Translations under genes and position numbers: made by a program
In this document: piece after piece, positions 56,901 to 64,000 of the stretch
Position numbering within the stretch: the stretch's first letter is position 1
Layout: each line of letters opens with the position of its first letter
NCBI RefSeq assembly: GCF_010093185.1
Contig: NZ_PDWL01000014.1
Span: 45,522-109,521, forward strand
Length of the DNA stretch: 64,000 nt
Direction: 5' to 3'
From: Pseudoxanthomonas jiangsuensis
Lineage (GTDB): Bacteria > Pseudomonadota > Gammaproteobacteria > Xanthomonadales > Xanthomonadaceae
The notes under the pieces: model-generated
Told to the model about the DNA's origin: nothing
Seen by the model: only the letters and a program-made list of their open reading frames with translations
Database searches by the model: none

Positions 56901-58640
56901 TTCGCGAACCGTTATGTGCACTTCGGCCAACTGCTCGTCGGCGATCGGCGACGGCGCGCCGGTCATCAGGCACTGGGCCGAGGTGGTCTTCGGGAACGGG
57001 ATCACGTCGCGGATCGACTCGGTGCCGGCCATCAGTGCGGCGATGCGGTCGATGCCGAACGCGATGCCGCCGTGCGGCGGGGCGCCGTAGTTGAGCGCGT
57101 CGAGCAGGAAGCCGAACTTGGCCGCCGCTTCTTCCGCGCCGATGCCGAGCAGCTCGAACACCGCGCTCTGCATCTCCGGGCGGTGGATGCGGATCGAGCC
57201 GCCGCCGATCTCGTTGCCGTTGAGGACCATATCGTAGCCGCGCGAGACCGCAGTCTTCGCATGCGCGCGCAGCTCGGCGATGTCGTCCACCGCCGGGGCG
57301 GTGAACGGATGGTGCAGGGCGACGTAGCGCTGCGCCTCCTCGTCCCACTCGAACATCGGGAAGTCGGTGACCCACAAGGGACGCCAACCCTCGGCGACCA
57401 GCCCAAAGTCCTTGCCGGCCTTCAGCCGCACCGCGCCCATGAAGTCGGAGACCTTGTTGTAGCCACCGGCGCCGAAGAACACGATGTCGCCGTTTCCGGC
57501 GCCCACGTGGGCGACCAGCGCAGCGAACTGCTCCTCGCCGAAGAACTTCTGGATCGGCGAGCTGATCGCACCGGCCTCGTCGATCTTGATGTAGGCCAGG
57601 CCCTTGCTGCCGTACTTGGCCGCGTGCGCGGCGTACTCGTCGATCTGCTTGCGCGACAGCGCCGCGCCGCCGGGAATGCGCAGCGCCGCGACCCGGCCGT
57701 CCGGATCGCTGGCCGGACCGGTGAACACGGCGAAGCCGCTGTCCTTGACCAGCTCGGCCACGTCCACCAGCTCCAGCGCGATGCGCAGGTCCGGCTTGTC
57801 CGAGCCGTAGCGGCGCATGGCCTCGGCCCAGGTCATGCGCGGGAACTGCGGGTCCAGCTCGACGTCGACCACTTCCTTGAAGATCGCCCGGATCATGCCT
57901 TCGACGTAGTCCTGCACGTCGCGCTCGCGGACGAAGGCGAACTCCATGTCCAGCTGGGTGAACTCCAGCTGGCGGTCGGCGCGCAGGGCCTCGTCGCGGA
58001 AGCAGCGCGCGATCTGGTAGTAGCGGTCGAAGCCGGCCACCATCAGGATCTGCTTGAACAGCTGCGGCGACTGCGGCAGCGCGTAGAACTCGCCCGGGTG
58101 CATCCGCGCCGGGACCAGAAAGTCGCGCGCGCCCTCGGGCGTGGCCTTGGTCAGGATCGGGGTCTCGATGTCCTGGAAGCCGTCCGCATCCAGGTGCCGG
58201 CGCAGCGCCTGCACCAGCTTGATCCGGGTGCGCTGCATGCGCTGCATCTCCGGCCGGCGCAGGTCCAGGTAGCGGTACTTCAGGCGGGTCTCCTCGCCCG
58301 GGTTCTCGTGGGCGTGGAACGGTAGCGGCGCGGCCTTGTTGAGGATGGTGATGCGGGTGGCGATCACCTCGACCTTGCCGGTGCGGATCTTGTCGTTGAC
58401 CGCATGTCGGGCGCGGACCACGCCTTCGACCTGGATCACGTCCTCGTAGCCCAGCGAGGCGGCCACCGCGAACACTTCGGCATTGTCCGGCTCGACCGTC
58501 ACCTGGACGATGCCCTCGTGGTCGCGCAGGTCGATGAAGCAGACGCCGCCGAGGTTGCGGGCCACGTCGGTCCAGCCGGCGAGGGTGAGGGTCTGGCCGA
58601 TCAGGGTCTCGTCGACCAGGCCGCAGTAATGGGTACGCAT
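56880..58640 (-). CDS. aspS: Aspartyl-tRNA synthetase
   Basis: 586-aa class IIb enzyme. OB anticodon domain ([20 protein letters not shown]), motif 1 and 2 region ([20 protein letters not shown]), bacterial insertion (about 285-420), motif 3 [16 protein letters not shown]. Charges tRNA-Asp; discriminating versus non-discriminating type cannot be read safely. ATG 58640 is the family start (MRTHYCG). The C-terminal codons lie within a hairpin. Confidence 0.97.
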   Translation of the reverse strand: MRTHYCGLVDETLIGQTLTLAGWTDVARNLGGVCFIDLRDHEGIVQVTVEPDNAEVFAVAASLGYEDVIQVEGVVRARHAVNDKIRTGKVEVIATRITILNKAAPLPFHAHENPGEETRLKYRYLDLRRPEMQRMQRTRIKLVQALRRHLDADGFQDIETPILTKATPEGARDFLVPARMHPGEFYALPQSPQLFKQILMVAGFDRYYQIARCFRDEALRADRQLEFTQLDMEFAFVRERDVQDYVEGMIRAIFKEVVDVELDPQFPRMTWAEAMRRYGSDKPDLRIALELVDVAELVKDSGFAVFTGPASDPDGRVAALRIPGGAALSRKQIDEYAAHAAKYGSKGLAYIKIDEAGAISSPIQKFFGEEQFAALVAHVGAGNGDIVFFGAGGYNKVSDFMGAVRLKAGKDFGLVAEGWRPLWVTDFPMFEWDEEAQRYVALHHPFTAPAVDDIAELRAHAKTAVSRGYDMVLNGNEIGGGSIRIHRPEMQSAVFELLGIGAEEAAAKFGFLLDALNYGAPPHGGIAFGIDRIAALMAGTESIRDVIPFPKTTSAQCLMTGAPSPIADEQLAEVHITVREASLPRQ

Positions 58641-58841
58641 GGGAACTCCGCAGGGGGCCGGCGCCAGCGGCACCGGAAAACGCGATATTTTGCGGCCCGG
58701 GACCGGTCCGGGCAAACCGGCCCCGGATACCGCTCTTTCCGCCCCGCCGGCGCCGTGTGGCGGTAGGCCGGCATTAAGCCGGCGCATGGCCGAATCCAGC
58801 CAACGCCGCGGTCCCGCAAGGCGCCTTCCAGGGAGTTGGTC

Positions 58842-59807
58842 ATGGTCCGTCCGTTGTCCGCCGTCTGTCTCGTCCTCGGCCTGGCCTTCGCGGCCGCCGT
58901 CCTCCCCGCCCCCGCCGCGGCCCAGTCCACCCGCGCCTACGCCCCGGAGAACCTGCGCCAGCTCTCGTTCTCCGACCGGGTGCGGGTGGTCGAGCGCGAA
59001 TACGCCGACCAGTCCCGGGGCCGCCAGATCCCCGACGACCAGCTCGAGTTCTACCTGGACCAGATCGATTCGGGATGGGGCTTCAGCCGGATCAAGCAGG
59101 ACATCGCCACCTCCCTGCGCGGCAGCCAGGGCGGCCGGCCGGGCTCGGGCTGGGGCGGCTGGAACGGCTCCAGCTGGACCGGCCAGACCCTGATCTGCTC
59201 CAGCAACGACCGCCGCCGGCGCGAGTGCCGCACCCCGTTCAACGGCCGCCCGATGCTGGTGGAGAACGTCTCCGGCACCCGCTGCGTGGAAGGCCAGAAC
59301 TTCGGCGGCGGCAATGGCGTGATGTGGGTGGACGGCGGCTGCCGCGGGCGCTTCGCCGAGGGCCGCGGCGGCTGGGGCGGCGGCAGCACCGGCCAGACCG
59401 TGCGCTGCGAGAGCGACAACCGCCGCGAGCGCACCTGCGCCACGAATTTCCGCGGCCGCGCGGTGCTGGTCCGCCAGCTGTCCGGCACCACCTGCGTGGA
59501 GGGCCGCAACTGGGGCCAGCGCGGCAATGCGATCTGGGTCAGCGGCGGCTGCCGCGGCGAGTTCGGCGAAGGCCGCGGCGGCTGGGGCGGCGGCAACTGG
59601 GGCGGCGGCAATTCCGGCTATTCGGTCACCTGCAGCAGCGAGGACAACCGCCAGCGCAGCTGCGCCTGGGACCGCCGCCAGGGCCGGCCGCAGGTGATCG
59701 AGAACATCTCCAGCACCCGCTGCCAGGAAAACCGCAACTGGGGCTGGGACGGCAGCGGCACGATCTGGGTCGACGGCGGCTGCCGGGCGCGCTTCGGGAC
59801 GCGCTGA
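58842..59807 (+). CDS. Secreted protein with three DUF3011 modules
   Basis: 321-aa protein: signal peptide (ending PAPAAAQ), an alpha-helical segment ([18 protein letters not shown]), then three tandem DUF3011 units (~115-175, 185-245, 262-321), each starting like [20 protein letters not shown] and ending [11 protein letters not shown], with four cysteines apiece. Linkers are Gly/Trp-rich (GRGGWGGG). DUF3011 is thought to be a lectin-like beta fold; function unknown. GGGAG 8 bases upstream supports ATG 58842. Divergent from aspS across 200 bases. Confidence 0.92.
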   Translation: MVRPLSAVCLVLGLAFAAAVLPAPAAAQSTRAYAPENLRQLSFSDRVRVVEREYADQSRGRQIPDDQLEFYLDQIDSGWGFSRIKQDIATSLRGSQGGRPGSGWGGWNGSSWTGQTLICSSNDRRRRECRTPFNGRPMLVENVSGTRCVEGQNFGGGNGVMWVDGGCRGRFAEGRGGWGGGSTGQTVRCESDNRRERTCATNFRGRAVLVRQLSGTTCVEGRNWGQRGNAIWVSGGCRGEFGEGRGGWGGGNWGGGNSGYSVTCSSEDNRQRSCAWDRRQGRPQVIENISSTRCQENRNWGWDGSGTIWVDGGCRARFGTR

Positions 59808-59834
59808 GGCGCCGCCGGCACCGGGCAGGAAGGC

Positions 59835-60488
59835 TCAGCCCTCCTGCGCGCCCCACGGCGCAGGCGGGGGCGGCACCGGCGCCGTCAGGTCGAACTCGAC
59901 CCGGAACAGCCGCCCGCCCGGGCGCGAAAGCTCGTAGACCAGGCGCCGCCCCGGCTCGATCTCCATCGCCCAGGTGTTGTCCACCGAGGCGGCCAGCCCT
60001 TCGCGCCGGAACATCGCCACCGACTCGGCGTCCACCGGGAACGCCTGGCGCCGGGCGCTGCCGGCCTCCGTGCTGTCGCCGCCGTACAGGGTCACCGCAT
60101 CGGGCGTGCCGTCGACGTGGCGATGGTCGTGCTTCAGGCGCAGGCCGCCGGCGGTGCGGGTGAGTACCCAGGTACGGGAACGGTCCTCGCCGACATGGAA
60201 CGGGATCCGGATCTCCCGCTCCGGGGCCTCGCAGCCGCGCACGTGCGCGACCAGCGCCTTGCCGGCGAACGGGTCCGGGCCGGAGGCCGCCGGCACGTCG
60301 GCCACGACCCGGCCGGCGTAGGCATGGCCGCAGTGGCCGGCGATGGCGGCGAGGAAGGCGTCGGCCGGGGCCTGCGTCGGGGGTGCCACCGTCCCGGCGG
60401 GAGTAGCGCTGGCGGCGGGCTCGGCCTGGGGGGTACAGGCGCCGAGCAGCAGCACGGCGAGCGGGAGGATGCGAAGGGTCGAGAACAT
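59835..60488 (-). CDS. Lipoprotein of unknown function
   Basis: 217-aa predicted lipoprotein: lipobox LLGAC with Cys18, then a Pro/Ala/Thr-rich linker (~20-42) and a globular domain (GHCGHAYAGRVVADV, FHVGEDRSRTWVLTRT, RLKHDHRHVDGTPDAVTLYGG). The two-histidine stretch HDHRHVDG may bind metal. Xanthomonadaceae-type conserved hypothetical; no function assigned. Convergent with the DUF3011 gene (27 bases). Confidence 0.85.
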   Translation of the reverse strand: MFSTLRILPLAVLLLGACTPQAEPAASATPAGTVAPPTQAPADAFLAAIAGHCGHAYAGRVVADVPAASGPDPFAGKALVAHVRGCEAPEREIRIPFHVGEDRSRTWVLTRTAGGLRLKHDHRHVDGTPDAVTLYGGDSTEAGSARRQAFPVDAESVAMFRREGLAASVDNTWAMEIEPGRRLVYELSRPGGRLFRVEFDLTAPVPPPPAPWGAQEG

Positions 60489-60572
60489 GGCCCCACCCTA
60501 CCGGCGCGGTCGCGCCCGCCGCAACGCCCGTTGGTCCCCGCGGCGGAGCGCTGCGTTGCCGGATAATCGGCC

Positions 60573-60648
60573 GATGCCCGGTCGCCCTCCGTCCCCGTCC
60601 CGCCAATTCGGTCCCCGCGCCCCCGCGCCCCGGGACATGGCCCCATGA
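60573..60648 (+). CDS. Putative leader micro-ORF overlapping the spermidine-synthase-like gene
   Basis: 24-codon frame (MPGRPPSPSRQFGPRAPAP...) with GATAAT (60562-60567) only 5 bases before its ATG, so it would be leaderless. Its TGA overlaps the ATG of the next gene as ATGA, and that gene has no Shine-Dalgarno site. Proline-rich peptide. Supported by geometry only. Confidence 0.35.
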
Positions 60649-61388
60649 GCGCCACCGGGCCGGCGCGGCCGCCCGGCACACCCTACCTGTACCGCAGTTG
60701 GCGCTATCTGGAGCTGCAGTTCCGCGGCGGCGTGGCCCAGACCCGGATGTTGCGCTGGGCGCCGGATTGGCTGCAGGTCGGCTACACCCGGACGATGCTG
60801 GCCGCGCTGCTGCTGCGACCGCGGCCGGCGCGGATCGGGATCGTCGGCCTCGGCGGCGGCGCCCAGGCCAAGTTCTGCCATCGCCACCTGCGCCACAGCC
60901 GGATCGAGGTGATCGAGTACGACCCGGGGGTGCTGGCCCTGCGCGATGCGTTCAAGGTCCCGGCCGACGACGCCCGGCTGGCGGTGGAGCTGGGCGACGG
61001 CGCGGCCTGGCTGCGCGAACGCGCCGGCCGCTACGACCTGCTGCTGGTCGATGCCTACGACGTCGACGGCATCCCGCCGGCGCTGTCGGCGGTGGGCTTC
61101 CATCGCGACTGCGCCGCGGCGCTGGCGCCGGGCGGGGCGTTGGCCTCCAACCTCTACGCCACCGACGTGCGCGCGCACCTCGGGCGGATGCGCCGGGTGT
61201 TCGGACCGCGGCTGAAGACCCTGCAGGAACCCGGGGTGGACAACCGGGTGGTGTTCGCCTGGCGCGACCCGCTGGCGGCGGTGCCGGATCCGGAGGCGGC
61301 CCTGCGCGCCCTGCCCTGGCTGGCACGGCTGCAGCTGGCCGCGCCGATGCGGCGGCTGGCTACGGCATTGGCGGCCGGCAGCCTGTAG
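60645..61388 (+). CDS. Spermidine-synthase-like / class I methyltransferase-fold protein
   Basis: 247-aa protein. Motif I IGIVGLGGGAQAKF, acidic end of strand 2 EVIEYDPGVLALR, and YDLLLVDAYDVDGIPPALS (the Asp of polyamine aminopropyltransferases). It lacks the full N-terminal beta domain of SpeE, as do many 'spermidine synthase-like' proteins of this group, so true polyamine synthesis is doubtful. Probably translated by coupling from a leader micro-ORF. Confidence 0.9.
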   Translation: MSATGPARPPGTPYLYRSWRYLELQFRGGVAQTRMLRWAPDWLQVGYTRTMLAALLLRPRPARIGIVGLGGGAQAKFCHRHLRHSRIEVIEYDPGVLALRDAFKVPADDARLAVELGDGAAWLRERAGRYDLLLVDAYDVDGIPPALSAVGFHRDCAAALAPGGALASNLYATDVRAHLGRMRRVFGPRLKTLQEPGVDNRVVFAWRDPLAAVPDPEAALRALPWLARLQLAAPMRRLATALAAGSL

Positions 61389-61393
61389 GCGCC

Positions 61394-61714
61394 TCAGCTG
61401 CCGGTGCCGCCCGTCGCGGCGGCCGGCTTGGACTCGGCCTTGGGTTCGGCCTTGGGCGCGCTGTCGGCGGCGGCGGCCGGCTTGGCCGCGCCTTCGCCGC
61501 CGTCGGCCAGGTTGCGTTTCTTGTCGCCGTCCTTCTTGAAGTCGGTCTCGTACCAGCCGCCGCCGGCCAGGCGGAAGGACGGCGCGGTCAGCTGGCGGCG
61601 GACCTGGCCCTGCGTCCCGCAGGACGGGCAGGTCTCCGGATCGGCGTCGGAAAGCTTCTGCAGGCGGTCGAAACTGTGGCCGCATTCGGCGCACTGGAAG
61701 GCATAGATCGGCAT
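61394..61714 (-). CDS. FmdB-family zinc-ribbon protein
   Basis: 106-aa protein: N-terminal zinc ribbon (MPIYAFQCAECGHSFD...CPSCGTQG, two C-x2-C pairs) and an Ala/Lys/Glu-rich low-complexity tail. FmdB-type proteins are small putative regulators; role unknown. In many proteobacteria the gene lies just upstream of aspS; here aspS is about 2.8 kb away. Confidence 0.92.
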   Translation of the reverse strand: MPIYAFQCAECGHSFDRLQKLSDADPETCPSCGTQGQVRRQLTAPSFRLAGGGWYETDFKKDGDKKRNLADGGEGAAKPAAAADSAPKAEPKAESKPAAATGGTGS

Positions 61715-61813
61715 GGCGGTGGCGTTGCGATGTTCGGGGAGACCGCCGGGACGGCCCGGCGGCAGGGAATCTTAGGGCATAGGCGGCCGATTCAAGGGCG
61801 GCGGGCGACCGGC

Positions 61814-63679
<1,866 letters not shown>

Positions 63680-63738
63680 CGTGGGGAGGGGCTAAGAAGA
63701 ATCGGGAATCAGCAGATGCCGAGGCATCCTGCGACGGC

Positions 63739-63788
63739 ATTCTACCTTTAACGAATACTTGACATCGCGCCGGGGGCGGGGCTACAGC
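63739..63788. promoter_or_regulatory. Divergent promoter region between the ABC-F gene and the truncated gene
   Basis: Minus strand: TAGAAT (63744-63739), 60 bases before the ABC-F ATG. Plus strand: TTGACA (63759-63764) followed after 18 bases by weak TACAGC (63783-63788). The plus-strand -35 is consensus. Confidence 0.45.
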
Positions 63789-63859
63789 AACACGGCGGAT
63801 CCGCCACTCCCCCGCCCCGGCCGGACCGCAATCCCGTTCCAAGCCCGGAGTTTCCCCCC

Positions 63860-63902
63860 ATGCTTCCGAAGCCGCACCTGCTCGCCTCCACCATCGCCGC
63901 CC
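63860..63902 (+). CDS. Start of a secreted-protein gene, cut off by the contig end
   Basis: ATG 63860 with CGGAG about 9 bases upstream opens MLPKPHLLASTIAA, which reads like the beginning of a signal peptide. Genomic sequence then ends and adapter sequence begins. The product cannot be identified. Confidence 0.5.
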
Positions 63903-64000
63903 CTGTCCCCTATACACATCTGACGCTGCCGCCGAATCGGGAGGGTGAGGTCTCCCAGCGCTCCCATGTCCTCACAATAAACCATACCACAGCAGATCAG
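63903..64000. other. Nextera transposase adapter read-through (not genomic)
   Basis: Positions 63903-63935 match the Nextera read-through sequence CTGTCTCTTATACACATCT followed by GACGCTGCCGACGA at 30 of 33 positions (by hand). What follows (63936-64000) looks like a corrupted index plus the P5 end (compare GGTGAGGTCTCCCAGCGC with the adapter GTGTAGATCTCGGTGGTC). Low-quality consensus at a contig end. Confidence 0.9.

Overview
The window looks like a chromosomal segment of a high-GC gammaproteobacterium of the Xanthomonadaceae/Lysobacteraceae (Lysobacter, Luteimonas or Pseudoxanthomonas type). Support: very high GC (roughly 70% by eye), a metX-metB-hom methionine operon, a ruvC-ruvA-kup-ruvB locus, many secreted proteins, and a TonB-dependent receptor next to protein-modification enzymes. 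Genes are packed tightly, and many neighbours share four-base ATGA or GTGA overlaps. I saw no insertion sequence, prophage, tRNA, rRNA or CRISPR array.

Layout: 0-2.6 kb, YceI / cytochrome b561 / YceI operon, then a small secreted protein and a glutaredoxin-like protein on the other strand. 2.8-7.4 kb, L-serine dehydratase and a large periplasmic-sensor diguanylate cyclase. 7.5-11 kb, the metX-metB-hom operon behind a SAM-I riboswitch. 11.1-20.5 kb, a propeller lipoprotein with an M23 peptidase, a GntR-controlled ABC exporter, prfC, a hemolysin-III protein and AsmA. 20.5-24.8 kb, CBS protein, glycosyltransferase, mtgA, hslO and a conserved secreted protein. 25.3-32.1 kb, TonB-dependent receptor, TPR-sulfotransferase, prolyl-hydroxylase-like enzyme and TPR-AspH-type hydroxylase. 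32.2-38.1 kb, a MacAB-like efflux system with its two-component system. 38.1-42 kb, tesA and ybbA-ybbP. 42-46.6 kb, GNAT, rhodanese with an FtrA-like regulator, two small membrane proteins and mazG. 45.6-50.6 kb, ruvB-kup-ruvA-ruvC-yebC. 50.6-56.8 kb, hydrolases, AraC regulator, OsmC/Ohr, a periplasmic ClpP-fold protein, GNAT and a hyper-acidic protein. 56.9-63.9 kb, aspS, a DUF3011 protein, a lipoprotein, a spermidine-synthase-like protein, an FmdB protein and a YheS-type ABC-F protein.

Points that deserve attention are: the clear SAM-I riboswitch; the receptor/sulfotransferase/two-hydroxylase cluster, the best candidate for an undescribed system; -10-like boxes 5-7 bases upstream of ATG codons, suggesting leaderless mRNAs; two micro-ORFs that overlap the start of the next gene; two or three genes whose N-terminus seems to need a non-canonical start; and a block of four hairpins next to aspS. 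The last ~98 bases are not genomic: from about 63903 they match the Nextera transposase adapter with a few errors, so the final gene is cut off by a contig end.
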